Counted from the stretch's first letter, positions 18,891 to 27,875 are shown. The stretch is 64,000 bases of DNA from Absicoccus porci (GCF_003725415.1 NZ_RJQC01000001.1:645362-709361), one strand, 5' to 3'. The notes: generated from the sequence alone by a model not told the origin. Numbers and translations are program-made.

Positions 18891-19428
18891 CAAATGTTAA
18901 AATTTCTAATTCCGTAAACATTTTATATACAACGGTTTTAATGACTGAGATCATTAATTGTGTTTCATCATTCATATGTTCAGGTTGAAATTCTTGTTTG
19001 ATCATGCCAAATTGAAGGACTTGATGAAGGTAATGATCAAAACAATCACTGAAAGAATTATAAATGGTCGCAATACTACTGGTGGTATCATCCGGTTCTA
19101 AGCGTCTTACAATTTCAATCATGGTTTGTATTTCGGTCAATGAATAACATTTTTTTAAAATACAAACAGCAATTAAATAGGCTAAATGATATTGTTTGTA
19201 GTGTTTTTTTATAGGTGGATGCACAATACTGTTTTTCACATAATTATTGACCATATTAGAAGTTATAACTTTATCAGCCTTATCTTCTAAAAAGAATAAA
19301 GGCGATAACCGATCATTGATAAAGAAGATGACTTGATCCATATATACATCAAAATCGGGTAATTGCTGCCATTTTGGACATTGAAAATTTTCTAGATCTT
19401 GTTTAATTTGTGCGATTTCCATACACAT
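18874..19428 (-). CDS. DUF1836 family protein
   Basis: A 184-residue helical protein resembling DUF1836, a Firmicutes family with an HTH/MerR-like front part. The fitting segments are YMDQVIFFINDRLSPLFF, ITSNMVNNYVKNSIVHPP with KKHYKQYHLAYLIAVCILK, and YSLTEIQTMIEIV. The NYVK...I..P..KKxY pattern suggests DNA binding, but no target is known. It stands alone between gatD and degV on the opposite strand; no good ribosome binding site is visible before the ATG, so the start (19428, or two codons later) is uncertain. Confidence 0.7.
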   Translation of the reverse strand: MCMEIAQIKQDLENFQCPKWQQLPDFDVYMDQVIFFINDRLSPLFFLEDKADKVITSNMVNNYVKNSIVHPPIKKHYKQYHLAYLIAVCILKKCYSLTEIQTMIEIVRRLEPDDTTSSIATIYNSFSDCFDHYLHQVLQFGMIKQEFQPEHMNDETQLMISVIKTVVYKMFTELEILTFENAEA

Positions 19429-19480
19429 AGTTTATCATAATATAAAAAACGTGACAATGTAGTTTTAAGAACTAGATTTA

Positions 19481-19509
19481 TTGACTATATAAATCAGTTA
19501 CGCTACAAT
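19481..19509 (+). promoter_or_regulatory. Promoter of degV
   Basis: TTGACT (19481-19486) and TACAAT (19504-19509) are spaced by 17 bases, close to the vegetative consensus. ACGAGGAT and the ATG follow. Confidence 0.8.
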
Positions 19510-19528
19510 AGAAATACGAGGATAGTTT

Positions 19529-20380
19529 ATGATAAAAATAGTTACAGATAGTGCTTGTCAAATGTCACCAGCACAAGCAAAACAACACGGTATTTATGTA
19601 GCTCCTTTGATGATCACTATAAATAATCATAGTTATCGTGATTTTGAACAAATAACCGATATTCAATTATTAAGGATGATCAAGAATGGCGCGGTTCCTT
19701 CAACTTCGCAACCATCCATTGGTGAGAAAACAGAAATCTATAATCAAATTATTGCTGAAGGCAATGAAGTGATTGATATCACGATGGCAGATGGTTTAAG
19801 TGGAACTTATCAATCCGCTTTATTGGCAAAAGATACATGTGACGATCCAGACAAAGTATCCGTTGTCAATGCACAGACCTTATGTGTGCCTCAATATGTT
19901 TTGGTCAATCAAGCCCAAAAGATGGCTGCATCGGGTGCCAGCAAGGATGCTATTTTAACGATGTTGGAAAAAAGTATTCCAACTTCAGAAAACTTCATGA
20001 TTCCAGTTGATTTTGATTTCTTGGTTCGTGGTGGACGTTTATCCAATGCTTCTGGTATATTAGGTGGTTTATTAAAACTGATTCCAATCATCCGTGCAAA
20101 TAAAACGTGTACAAAGTTAGAAAAATTTGCGATTGTTCGTACGTATACCAAAGCGTTAAAAATGATGTTGGATACATTTGAAAAAGATGGTGTAACGAAT
20201 GAATATACATTCTGTTTATCACATGCACATAATGAAGAATGGGCCAATAAAGCAATACAGTTGATCCAGAAACGTTTTGAAAATGCAAAAGTTGTTATTT
20301 TACCTATGAGCCCTGCCTATATTTGTCAAGGGGGTCCCGGCTGCATTGCATTCCAAGCCATTCATATCATCAATGATTAG
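19529..20380 (+). CDS. DegV family fatty-acid-binding protein
   Basis: A 283-residue DegV protein. The family binds fatty acids; FakB members present them to the kinase FakA for phosphorylation. The opening KIVTDSACQMS, the STSQPSIGE loop near residue 62, DITMADGLSGTYQSA and the phosphate-site region DFLVRGGRLS are present, ending in GPGCIAF. No FakA gene is nearby. It is a single-gene unit with a clear promoter and terminator. Confidence 0.9.
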   Translation: MIKIVTDSACQMSPAQAKQHGIYVAPLMITINNHSYRDFEQITDIQLLRMIKNGAVPSTSQPSIGEKTEIYNQIIAEGNEVIDITMADGLSGTYQSALLAKDTCDDPDKVSVVNAQTLCVPQYVLVNQAQKMAASGASKDAILTMLEKSIPTSENFMIPVDFDFLVRGGRLSNASGILGGLLKLIPIIRANKTCTKLEKFAIVRTYTKALKMMLDTFEKDGVTNEYTFCLSHAHNEEWANKAIQLIQKRFENAKVVILPMSPAYICQGGPGCIAFQAIHIIND

Positions 20381-20405
20381 AGTTTCTTAGGAAGCTCTTT
20401 TTTTG
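20380..20405 (+). terminator. Terminator after degV
   Basis: A 7-bp stem with one G-T pair (GAGTTTC/GAAGCTC, 20380-20397) is followed by seven or more T residues. Confidence 0.8.
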
Positions 20406-20434
20406 AGCATATGATTTGTTTTTCTATTTTGTTT

Positions 20435-20462
20435 TTGTTATATTGAAAACTGATTATATTAT
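20435..20462 (+). promoter_or_regulatory. Promoter of the nitroreductase gene
   Basis: TTGTTA (20435-20440) and TATTAT (20457-20462) are 16 bases apart, and AAGGAG precedes the ATG at 20480. Confidence 0.55.
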
Positions 20463-20479
20463 GGTAAGGAGAACAAAGA

Positions 20480-20977
20480 ATGAATGCCATTTTTCATCGA
20501 ACCAGTGTTCGACAATTTCAAAATAAGCCAGTAGAAGAAGAGACAATTGAACAAATCTTACGAGCTGCCATGGCCGCTCCATCGGCCGGAAACCAACAAC
20601 CATGGGAGTTTTATGTGATCACCAATCCAAAAACGATTCAAAAATTATCGCAATGTAGTGTCTATGCTGGATGTGCTGCAAATGCACCCGTCGTTCTTGT
20701 TCCATGTTTACGAACCGAGGGGTTGATATTTCCGCAAATGGGCGAAATCGATATGGCAATTGCAACAGAAAATATCCTTTTAGAAATCACAGAATTAGGT
20801 CTTGGCGGTGTTTGGCTAGGCATTGCACCATTGACTGATCGAATCGAAAAGGTAGATTCTATTCTTGATTTAAAGGATAAATTGCATGCTTTTGCATTGA
20901 TTCCAATTGGTTATCCAGTACAACAACATTCGCAACAAGATCGTTTTGATATCGATCGAATTCATTTTATTCGATAA
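20480..20977 (+). CDS. Nitroreductase family FMN oxidoreductase
   Basis: A 165-residue NAD(P)H-dependent flavoprotein of the short nitroreductase group. The FMN phosphate-binding N-terminus (FHRTSVRQFQNKPV), the APSAGNQQPWEF loop near residue 34 and the late LGGVWLGIAP with IPIGYPVQ match the family. The two reading frames (this and the hydrolase) are 11 bases apart and likely share one transcript. The physiological substrate cannot be told. Confidence 0.9.
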   Translation: MNAIFHRTSVRQFQNKPVEEETIEQILRAAMAAPSAGNQQPWEFYVITNPKTIQKLSQCSVYAGCAANAPVVLVPCLRTEGLIFPQMGEIDMAIATENILLEITELGLGGVWLGIAPLTDRIEKVDSILDLKDKLHAFALIPIGYPVQQHSQQDRFDIDRIHFIR

Positions 20978-20988
20978 TAAAAGATCTC

Positions 20989-21726
20989 ATGAAAAACAAA
21001 AATAAAATCTTTAAACGAATTTTTGTAGTTGGTATTGTATGTGCTATTCTTGGATGCATTCTTTACCTCCAAGATGGATATTCGATGGATTCCGTGGCAA
21101 AAAATGCATTGAATTCAACATCTACCGTCATCGTAAAAGAAGAACCTTCTGCGACTCTTTTTCAACCAAATCAAAAAACGGAGACAGGTCTTATTTTTTA
21201 TCCAGGTGGAAAGGTAGAATATCAAGCATACGCACCCTTGATGCAAGATTTAGCTGAAAAAGGTATCTATTGTGTATTAGTAAAGATGCCTTTGAATCTA
21301 GCCGTATTTGATATCAATGCCGCCGAATCATATATACAAACAACAAAAGATATTTCGAATTGGTATATTGGTGGACATTCTTTGGGCGGTGCCATGGCAG
21401 CTAAATATGCAGACCAACATCCACACGATTTGAAAGGACTCTTGTTACTAGGCGCCTATAGTACACAAGATTTGTCGGATACAAATCTATCTTGTTTAGC
21501 TATTTATGGTAGCCACGATCATATCATGAATCGGAATCATTGGCACAAATATCGTCATGATCTTCCTGAAAATACAATCATAAAAATCATCAAAGGTGGA
21601 AATCACTCACAATTCGGATCCTATGGTTTACAAAAGAATGATGGAAAAGCTACCATATCGCCAGTAAAACAACAGCACGAGACCGCAAAAGAAGCAATAA
21701 AATTCATGTATATTAAGAAGCATTGA
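20989..21726 (+). CDS. Membrane-anchored alpha/beta hydrolase
   Basis: A 245-residue hydrolase. A basic start (MKNKNKIFKR) and one hydrophobic segment (IFVVGIVCAILGCILYL) indicate an N-terminal membrane anchor with the enzyme outside. The catalytic triad is complete: Ser in GGHSLGGAMA (near residue 130), Asp in YGSHDHI and His in GGNHSQFG. It resembles the PF12695 alpha/beta hydrolase group; the substrate is unknown. Only a weak ribosome binding site (AAAGATC) is visible. It is the last core gene before the mobile region. Confidence 0.82.
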   Translation: MKNKNKIFKRIFVVGIVCAILGCILYLQDGYSMDSVAKNALNSTSTVIVKEEPSATLFQPNQKTETGLIFYPGGKVEYQAYAPLMQDLAEKGIYCVLVKMPLNLAVFDINAAESYIQTTKDISNWYIGGHSLGGAMAAKYADQHPHDLKGLLLLGAYSTQDLSDTNLSCLAIYGSHDHIMNRNHWHKYRHDLPENTIIKIIKGGNHSQFGSYGLQKNDGKATISPVKQQHETAKEAIKFMYIKKH

Positions 21727-21741
21727 ATTGCTTCTTTTTTT
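21716..21741 (+). terminator. Terminator after the hydrolase gene
   Basis: A perfect 7-bp stem (AGAAGCA/TGCTTCT, 21716-21735) with a six-base loop and a T-run. The stop codon lies in the loop. The T-run directly precedes the TGTGAAAAC that may begin the Tn7-like element. Confidence 0.85.
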
Positions 21742-21966
21742 GTGAAAACTTAAAAAGAATGAACTTTTCATGAGATGTTTAAAATAAGCTTTAAGTAAAG
21801 TATAAATGACGTTTAATCCACAATCTGAAAAATAAACTTTTAAAAATGATAAACTTTTCATTTTAAACATGAAAAGTTCAATTGAAATAGTAATTATTTA
21901 TTATTCAAAAGTACGAATTAAAGGAAGTTTAATATCGAAGTTTAATATCATAGAATATTCTAGAAA

Positions 21967-22070
21967 GATGGAATATGCACACCAGAACTTGTGCCACTCA
22001 TTAACAGCATCGTATCGTTAAAAAGCTTGACGAATTACTTCCATTATGTGAAACTCTAAAAGAAGATTAA
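21967..22070 (+). pseudogene. Relic of the 3' end of an hsdS gene
   Basis: From 22005 a short frame reads QHRIVKKLDELLPLCETLKED and stops at 22068-22070. This is the typical closing region of type I specificity subunits (EQxRIVxKLDELLPLC). Just before it, in another frame, GTG CCA CTC ATT (21991-22002) reads VPLI, the segment that normally precedes EQ; about four bases seem missing at the join. No start, no target-recognition domain and no further hsdS sequence is left. It runs on the plus strand, opposite to every other hsd gene here. Confidence 0.65.
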
Positions 22071-22100
22071 CAACTTTATAAAATAATAACTTGATCTACA

Positions 22101-22139
22101 AAAAACATGTACCATATTTACGATGATACATGTTTTTTT
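22101..22139. terminator. Bidirectional hairpin after the hsdS relic
   Basis: A perfect 11-bp inverted repeat (AAAAACATGTA/TACATGTTTTT) with T residues on the right and A residues on the left. It fits the terminator of the vanished hsdS gene. Confidence 0.7.
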
Positions 22140-22287
22140 AATGTATTATTTTTTTGAAAAGTACATTTTTATTAGATTTTTTAATTTTATCTTTTTTTGG
22201 TTTAAATGAGGATAAAGTTCATTTTTGAGAAAATTTGAGAAAAAAATTTTTTTGGTTTTAAATTTAAGAATGAAACTCAGCGAAAAA

Positions 22288-22450
22288 AATATTTTTGTTA
22301 CATAATATATATTATGCGAAGTAATATTTTTTTGTTACATTTCCGCCGTGCGTGAACTGTTTTGATACAACTAGTTACCACATTTACCAACTAGCTAACA
22401 CATTTATGAAAATATTCTACTTTTCTTACTACAACTAATTAACGCAAAAG
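22288..22450. repeat. Short direct repeats beside tnsC
   Basis: Two sets are visible. AATATTTTTGTTACAT (near 22288-22303) recurs as AATATTTTTTTGTTACAT (22323-22340). Next, CAACTAGTTACCACATTTA (from 22368), CAACTAGCTAACACATTTA (from 22388) and a weaker CAACTAATTAACGCA (from 22432) follow. They lie between the motif cluster and tnsC and may be more transposase sites. No gene is seen in 21727-22508. Confidence 0.45.
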
Positions 22451-22461
22451 ATAAAGTAAAG

Positions 22462-22496
22462 AAATAAAAACGAAGAAATAGAAATACTTCTTCGTT
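22462..22496 (-). terminator. Terminator after tnsC
   Basis: On the minus strand a perfect stem (AACGAAGAA/TTCTTCGTT, 22496-22469) is followed by TTTATTTC. It lies 12 bases after the tnsC stop and closes the tns operon. Confidence 0.75.
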
Positions 22497-22508
22497 AACA
22501 AATTGATT

Positions 22509-24098
22509 CTATAAATCAAGATAAGCAGTAATATCTTTTGATGTTGGTTTCTTTTTACTTGTACGACGTTTCTTTTTCACCGGTTTGTGCTGCAGGATAT
22601 CGAGCGTTTGCTGTGCAATCTCATAAGTACGCAACTTATGGTCTTGATCCCTTTCAATCACCTGTTTTGTGGCATCACCTATTGAATCGGAGTCAAATTG
22701 AGGAAACATTCGATGGACCATCTCGATAACCTCGGCAGTGATCTTTGCTTCATGCATTGGATCAAGGGATGAAATATCTTCGGGTTCATAATTTTGATTG
22801 GATATTCCTTTCGCTGCATCAATGATCTTTTGATCTTCCTGCTGTTCGATTTGCTGCTGTACCATAAGATCTAATTGGCTCTTCATATGTCTAAAATGTT
22901 TGTCGTTGATCTTACGGATATAATCGCAATCGACAACGACATTTTGACCGTTTGCCTTCGCTTCGATATATTCCAGATTCATCCATTTATAGATCCAGAT
23001 CAATTGATTGATCAATCCCTTTGAACATTCAAGCAAGGTATCACTTAATTCCTGAGTCCATCTAACTGGTTCATCAAACCATTGCCATTGGAACATGATC
23101 CAAGTGAGCTTAGAGAAGAATTTTTTGTCCTGAGTATAAGCTGAAGCATCAATGTACTCTCCACTTCGTCTAGCGTTTCGAAGTCTAGAAAAAAGCAGAT
23201 TATATGCATCTTCTGTACCGACAACGCTCAATGCGACTTTTGTCTTGTTGACGATAGATAAAAGAGCTTCATAGGTGTTATCTTTATTTTTTGAGAAATT
23301 TACAAGCTGAATTTCATCAAAAACAATCGTACCGATGGAAAATTTCTCGATCAGTTCACATACTTTCATCTGCATGTCGCCCAAATTTCTTTGTTTAGCG
23401 ATAAGAAGTTCATAACACGGTTCTGCATTTCCAAGTGCAAAATCGATAGCTTCTCCAATCTCTTTATATAGAACTTTAAAATTACTGTTCGGCACACATG
23501 GGACGACGATATATGTAATTTGCGGAATGATCATGCCTGGTTCAGGATGATGAGCAATTAATTGCGGCATATTACTAAAAAGCTCTTTGATTGCGGTGGA
23601 TTTGCCACAGCCAGATGCTCCCAATAAAGAGAAGCCGCTAGGCGCTGAATCCTCTACCCTGCCTTTTGATTTGGTCTGCATCTCAAAATCATTTTGTTCA
23701 ATGGTTTCATCAAACACATGGTTATCCCAGTAATAAATATTTCGCAATGAATAAGAATAGGTCATTACATCATAATTCACAAATTCAAGCTCTTTTTGAA
23801 AGGATAATGGAAGACGAAGATTTTTTAAACTCAACACATCTTCCTTCTTTTTTTCTATGGTCAGATCTTTAAATTTTAAATGATCGACAGGTGCAATCGG
23901 ACGGAAATAAGGACTGCTTTGTTTCATATTTCTTGGCCGTGGTAAGGCTTCGATAAATGGATTTCCATTAAATCCAGGATTGCCTGATTCGATATATTTT
24001 GCATCAACAAATCCATTTCTTTTACATTCTTCAATCGTATATTGATTTTGGTTTTCATCAACATCTTCGTATTTGTATTTCCATTTAAAAATTTTCAT
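22509..24098 (-). CDS. tnsC: TnsC-type AAA+ transposition regulator
   Basis: A 529-residue AAA+ ATPase. In Tn7-like elements TnsC polymerises on DNA and passes the target signal from TniQ/TnsD to TnsA-TnsB. Walker A GASGCGKSTAIKEL lies near residue 160, Walker B TIVFDEIQLVNFSKNK near 255, and a sensor-type VVGTEDAYNLLFSRLRNARR near 295. The N-terminal 150 residues would contact TnsB/TniQ, and the basic C-terminus (PVKKKRRTSKKKP) may touch DNA. AGGAG precedes the ATG. The gene ends the operon 17 bases after tnsB. Confidence 0.9.
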   Translation of the reverse strand: MKIFKWKYKYEDVDENQNQYTIEECKRNGFVDAKYIESGNPGFNGNPFIEALPRPRNMKQSSPYFRPIAPVDHLKFKDLTIEKKKEDVLSLKNLRLPLSFQKELEFVNYDVMTYSYSLRNIYYWDNHVFDETIEQNDFEMQTKSKGRVEDSAPSGFSLLGASGCGKSTAIKELFSNMPQLIAHHPEPGMIIPQITYIVVPCVPNSNFKVLYKEIGEAIDFALGNAEPCYELLIAKQRNLGDMQMKVCELIEKFSIGTIVFDEIQLVNFSKNKDNTYEALLSIVNKTKVALSVVGTEDAYNLLFSRLRNARRSGEYIDASAYTQDKKFFSKLTWIMFQWQWFDEPVRWTQELSDTLLECSKGLINQLIWIYKWMNLEYIEAKANGQNVVVDCDYIRKINDKHFRHMKSQLDLMVQQQIEQQEDQKIIDAAKGISNQNYEPEDISSLDPMHEAKITAEVIEMVHRMFPQFDSDSIGDATKQVIERDQDHKLRTYEIAQQTLDILQHKPVKKKRRTSKKKPTSKDITAYLDL

Positions 24099-24115
24099 TG
24101 AAGCTCAGCTCCTTT

Positions 24116-26293
24116 CTACCACATTTCGTTGTTTATTTGTTTAAGAATATTTTCAATGCTGGTCTCATTTTCCAGATCATACTCATTCTTAACTTTTTCT
24201 TCAGTTTTCTTTTGTTTAGATGCATCAATCAATAAGTCATTCGATTTGGATTCGATGGCTTTGGTTTCATTCTGAAGACGACTTTGGATACTGTTTTTTT
24301 CCAAATTGGTTTCTGATTCCAATTTTCTGGATTCACGGATACCTTTTGTCTTATCTTTTGAAACAGGAATATTGGCAACTGCCTGTCTGGCATTATTGAC
24401 GGTTGCTTCCAGTCCCATACGGCGCGCAACACGGATTTCTTCATCCTTGTGCGCATTTTCAGCAATGAGCTGTTTCTTAGCTTTCTTGAATTCTTCATAA
24501 GCACGTAAAGACATACCGTTATATTCAGCATTTCCGTTTCGCATCATATTCAGTTCGGCTACTTCTATACGGCCATCATTGATATACCATAAAGTGCCGA
24601 TATCGCGTTCATCTACACGGCAGGAGAATGATTCTTTGGTGTTGCCTAAGACCTGTATCCGATCCAATAAACGTACATCAGAATTGTTGTAATAATACAG
24701 ACCATTCCAGAAAATACCTTTTCTGCTTAATTTGGCTGTTACAGGTTTACGGATGATGTATTCAAACTGTTTCTTGTCGATCATTGGTCTAGGGGCGCCG
24801 AACTTTGTACATCCGTAATTCCAGATCTCCAGTGGATTTGGATGAACTTTCTTACGGATCATATCCTTTGTCAATGGATATTCTTTCATCGTCAGCATAT
24901 TATGTGCAATCGTCTGATTGATCACAAAGATCCAGATATCATTTAATGTCAACACCGCGTTGTTATGGTGATTGGAATCATGCCTTTTCGTGATCAAGCC
25001 GTTTCCTTCCAATACATCATTCTGGACGGAATGATACTGATGAAAAAGCTGTTCAACTTGCCCTTTCATCGAACCCATAGCGGGCGGTTCAAGATCCAAT
25101 GTAATACCCAGTTCTCTGAATATACGTTTTGCTTCTTTTGAACGGTATTCCGAACCTCTGTCTGAACGGATCTTATTAGGGATGATGTTAATATCCCATA
25201 GACCATCCTTCAATTCCAGACCGAAACGGCGGCATAATGCTTTGTTGTCTTCAGCAAGGTTGATCAGACAGTTGGTCAAGCCTAAAACTGAGTTATTTTC
25301 CAATGAAACCGATACGGCGATGATCATTCGTGAATAGATATCAATCATCACATGCACAATTGGACGTCCAATCACCTTGGTTGGATCTGCTTCACTGACC
25401 AACGATACATCCATTTCGACCTCATCCATCTCAACGACATCACCTGGACCATGCACATTGTAAAGATTATCACTGACCAACAGTCGTTTATTGTTGCGAT
25501 ATTCACGCCTTGATGTCTTGGCAATATCTCTTTGTTTCTTGGTCGTATGTTTTCGAATATAGTTCTCCATCTGGCGTTTGGTTGGACGCTGGTCTATAGG
25601 GAGAAGCTTATATTCATAAGACTTTCCGTATTTATCTTCTTTCTCTATTCTTTGAACAAAGTAGGTTGCACACATCCAATCGTATACATTTTGGTAGGTT
25701 TTTTCTCTTCCAGATAGATATTTTTTAGTTGCTTCATCAAATATTTTTATGATATCACCAGTCAAAGTAACACCCATATTTCCGTACGTTGATTTACGCC
25801 CGGTTTTCGATTGATATTTTATATTAGAAGAATCATGTTCACCTTTTTTTGAGAGAAGTGAATATTCGTTCATTCCTGCAGATAAATATGCTTTTAAAGT
25901 ATAAATTACTGCACGAGGTTTTATATTATATTTTTTACTCAATTCTTTGATCAAAGGTTTTGGTTTTCGGGTCATCAGTTCAAAATAACAAGGTCCATAT
26001 TCTTTTTCTACTTGATTGACTATATCACGATTTCTTTCGTAGATTGCTCTGTTCTTTTCTGATAAAGCATCCGGATCAAAGTATTTGAAGTTCGGCTCAC
26101 GAACAGCAACTAAATGGTTTTTGACCATCTCTAGCAGTGTATTCTGATCAAACTCATCGATTTCGAATTTTCCATCCCGTTCGGTCATCAGAATAGCTGC
26201 AATGTAATTGTTTGCTTTGTAAATGATGCGGTAATCTTTATCTTCATCCATATCGTGGATCACATAACCAATATCCAGTTTTACTTTTGCCAT
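24116..26293 (-). CDS. tnsB: TnsB-type DDE transposase
   Basis: A 725-residue transposase that binds the element ends and joins their 3' ends to the target. The RNase H-like core begins at VVEMDEVEMDVSLV (first Asp), the second Asp is in IRSDRGSEYRSKEAKRIF and the Glu in GSMKGQVEQLFHQYHS, giving an intact DDE set. N-terminal HTH regions (LIKELSKKYNIKPRAVIYTLKAY) bind DNA. A beta-barrel follows the core, and a charged C-terminal tail would contact TnsC. GGAG lies seven bases before the ATG at 26293; the longer frame adds MERRNN over the binding site. Confidence 0.93.
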   Translation of the reverse strand: MAKVKLDIGYVIHDMDEDKDYRIIYKANNYIAAILMTERDGKFEIDEFDQNTLLEMVKNHLVAVREPNFKYFDPDALSEKNRAIYERNRDIVNQVEKEYGPCYFELMTRKPKPLIKELSKKYNIKPRAVIYTLKAYLSAGMNEYSLLSKKGEHDSSNIKYQSKTGRKSTYGNMGVTLTGDIIKIFDEATKKYLSGREKTYQNVYDWMCATYFVQRIEKEDKYGKSYEYKLLPIDQRPTKRQMENYIRKHTTKKQRDIAKTSRREYRNNKRLLVSDNLYNVHGPGDVVEMDEVEMDVSLVSEADPTKVIGRPIVHVMIDIYSRMIIAVSVSLENNSVLGLTNCLINLAEDNKALCRRFGLELKDGLWDINIIPNKIRSDRGSEYRSKEAKRIFRELGITLDLEPPAMGSMKGQVEQLFHQYHSVQNDVLEGNGLITKRHDSNHHNNAVLTLNDIWIFVINQTIAHNMLTMKEYPLTKDMIRKKVHPNPLEIWNYGCTKFGAPRPMIDKKQFEYIIRKPVTAKLSRKGIFWNGLYYYNNSDVRLLDRIQVLGNTKESFSCRVDERDIGTLWYINDGRIEVAELNMMRNGNAEYNGMSLRAYEEFKKAKKQLIAENAHKDEEIRVARRMGLEATVNNARQAVANIPVSKDKTKGIRESRKLESETNLEKNSIQSRLQNETKAIESKSNDLLIDASKQKKTEEKVKNEYDLENETSIENILKQINNEMW

Positions 26294-26310
26294 ATTGTTT
26301 CTCCTTTCCA

Positions 26311-26982
26311 TCAGTGATTGTTGAATGACATCAATGTATTTGCATAGGTTTCAAGCAATACGGGGATATCCAGCAATTGTGTTTCCATGTCTACCTTGAT
26401 CTGCTTGGTTGCAATCAGATGCTTCAACAGTGAAACTTTATCAAACACTCTGGATCGATCATAATATACACAGACAAAGCGAATGTTTTCAGCTAATATC
26501 TGGTTCATTTCGTCCTTGAAGACGACCTCATAATCGATATTACGATACTTTTTCCAGTAACAGGCCTCAACAGAAAGCTTTTCCTTGGTACGTTTTTTCT
26601 TCAGCACATTTCTTGAATTCTTGACACTGAAGATCTTTTCGGTCCCATCTTTATATGTGACATAAAAATCACTGGTCATATATGTTTTTCGATCATGCGG
26701 ATGTTTGATGTTGAAGTCATCGCAGATCTTCAATGTCGTTTCGATATCCAAAGGGTATTGTTCCCGAATGTCGTCTACTGTGTCATCCCATCGTAGGATA
26801 TGCCAGAAAATGGATTCTCCCTGCGATAACAATTCAACGGTACGACCTGTTTTCCAGTCTATAGGATTCGAGCATGTTCCAATGCTTGATACTTCCCTTG
26901 TTTCGATCCAAGGTTTGTATTCAGCACCATGTCCCTTTCCTCTTCCTTCTTCCAATTTATAGACGTTTGTCTTGGTGAGCAT
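26311..26982 (-). CDS. tnsA: TnsA-type endonuclease
   Basis: A 223-residue restriction-like nuclease that cuts the 5' ends of the transposon, making movement cut-and-paste. The catalytic residues can be placed as Glu56 (LLSQGESIFWHIL), Asp105 (YMTSDFYVTYKDG) and Lys121 (IFSVKNSRN), with spacing close to E63, D114, K132 of Tn7 TnsA. The C-terminal part resembles a winged-helix TnsC contact domain. The ATG at 26982 has GGAAG upstream and overlaps tniQ by 26 bases. Confidence 0.9.
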   Translation of the reverse strand: MLTKTNVYKLEEGRGKGHGAEYKPWIETREVSSIGTCSNPIDWKTGRTVELLSQGESIFWHILRWDDTVDDIREQYPLDIETTLKICDDFNIKHPHDRKTYMTSDFYVTYKDGTEKIFSVKNSRNVLKKKRTKEKLSVEACYWKKYRNIDYEVVFKDEMNQILAENIRFVCVYYDRSRVFDKVSLLKHLIATKQIKVDMETQLLDIPVLLETYANTLMSFNNH

Positions 26983-27823
26983 ATAGCACACTTCCTTTCA
27001 TAGCCAGAATATCCATCAGATCGATGTAGGCAGGTCTTTTCCGGTTCTTTAATCGATCGATCAAATGGATATATGAATGATAATCGTCAAATAAACATTT
27101 GAAGATGTATGTTTTCGTTGCTTCATCTTTTATATGGGCATGTTTTCCTTTAACAACATCAAACAACAGTTCCGGTACATCATCAAAACGATCCATATAT
27201 TCTGCATTTAACGGTATGTCTGATGGTTGGTTTATATCATCTAGATTTTTATCTGTTTGCTTCATAAGGATCCAGATCTGATATCGTATCAACTCTTCAA
27301 AGAGCATTTCCGGATCATCGACAAGCGACAGGATCTGCTGTTCTTTATTCGGATCATAGATTCCCCGATCAGGTTGTAAATGGGGATCTTTCTCAAAAAT
27401 CAGATAATCTATCGGATCAATCGAAGCCAGATTGCAATGATGTTTCCAGCACGTATGTGCTCCAATATAATGATGCTGCATATGATAGTAGAACTGTCCA
27501 TATTGTTGTAATTCTTCGTTCAAGCATTGTGGACAGATATAAATTTTCTTTGTTATCATGTTATCGATCAATAAAGATGCTTTTTTTACTTCATCTTGAT
27601 ATGATTTGATCCATTCTTGGTCGTAAAGCATTTTTGCGACATCTTTCCAATGATCAGATGATGGATAGTCGTATGGTTTAGAAATAATGCCAATAATATG
27701 CATCATCTCTCTAAGGTCATCAAATCCATTGGCAAGTGCCATTCTCTGCATCCAGCTGAGCGGCATCTCATCATTGAATGGTCGAAATTGTACAGGAAGC
27801 AGCATCATCATTCCTTCTTTCAT
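26957..27823 (-). CDS. tniQ: TniQ-family target selector
   Basis: A 288-residue TniQ protein. It begins with FRPFNDEMPLSWMQRMALANGF, as expected for TniQ, and carries the zinc site CPQCLNEELQQYGQFYYHMQ then HTCWKHHCNL (near residues 96-135). The C-terminal 150 residues are helical with no motif I know. It is far shorter than Tn7 TnsD, which has a long site-specific DNA-binding end, so how this element picks its target is open. It is the first gene of the tns operon, behind AGAAGG. Confidence 0.85.
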   Translation of the reverse strand: MKEGMMMLLPVQFRPFNDEMPLSWMQRMALANGFDDLREMMHIIGIISKPYDYPSSDHWKDVAKMLYDQEWIKSYQDEVKKASLLIDNMITKKIYICPQCLNEELQQYGQFYYHMQHHYIGAHTCWKHHCNLASIDPIDYLIFEKDPHLQPDRGIYDPNKEQQILSLVDDPEMLFEELIRYQIWILMKQTDKNLDDINQPSDIPLNAEYMDRFDDVPELLFDVVKGKHAHIKDEATKTYIFKCLFDDYHSYIHLIDRLKNRKRPAYIDLMDILAMKGSVLYAHQDKRL

Positions 27824-27865
27824 CTATATCCTTCTATAATTATCGTATATCAAGAAATTAATAAT

Positions 27866-27875
27866 ATCAATTGAT
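27866..27875. promoter_or_regulatory. Palindrome between tniQ and the divergent gene
   Basis: A perfect 10-bp palindrome ATCAATTGAT sits midway between the two divergent starts, flanked by AT-rich near-repeats (ATTAATA/TTAATAT). It is a plausible operator for both directions. A TATAAA at 27915-27920 could be the -10 of the rightward gene. Confidence 0.4.

Larger units (their letters stand above)
21755..22235. repeat. Five copies of a GAACTTTTCAT-like motif (candidate TnsB sites)
   Basis: The motif ATGAACTTTTCAT or its complement occurs near 21759-21771 (forward), 21850-21861 (forward, AAACTTTTCAT), 21869-21880 (complement, ATGAAAAGTTCA), about 22155-22168 (complement, GAAAAGTACATTTT) and about 22211-22226 (complement, ATAAAGTTCATTTTT). 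The second and third form a perfect 10-bp inverted repeat. Two copies are followed by TTTAAAAT. Clustered, imperfect repeats beside the tns genes are what TnsB-binding transposon ends look like. Confidence 0.55.

Noticed and set aside
22368-22450. CRISPR array or CAST guide region beside tnsC
   Set aside because: Only three degenerate units of about 20 bases follow each other without regular spacers, and there is no Cas gene in the window.
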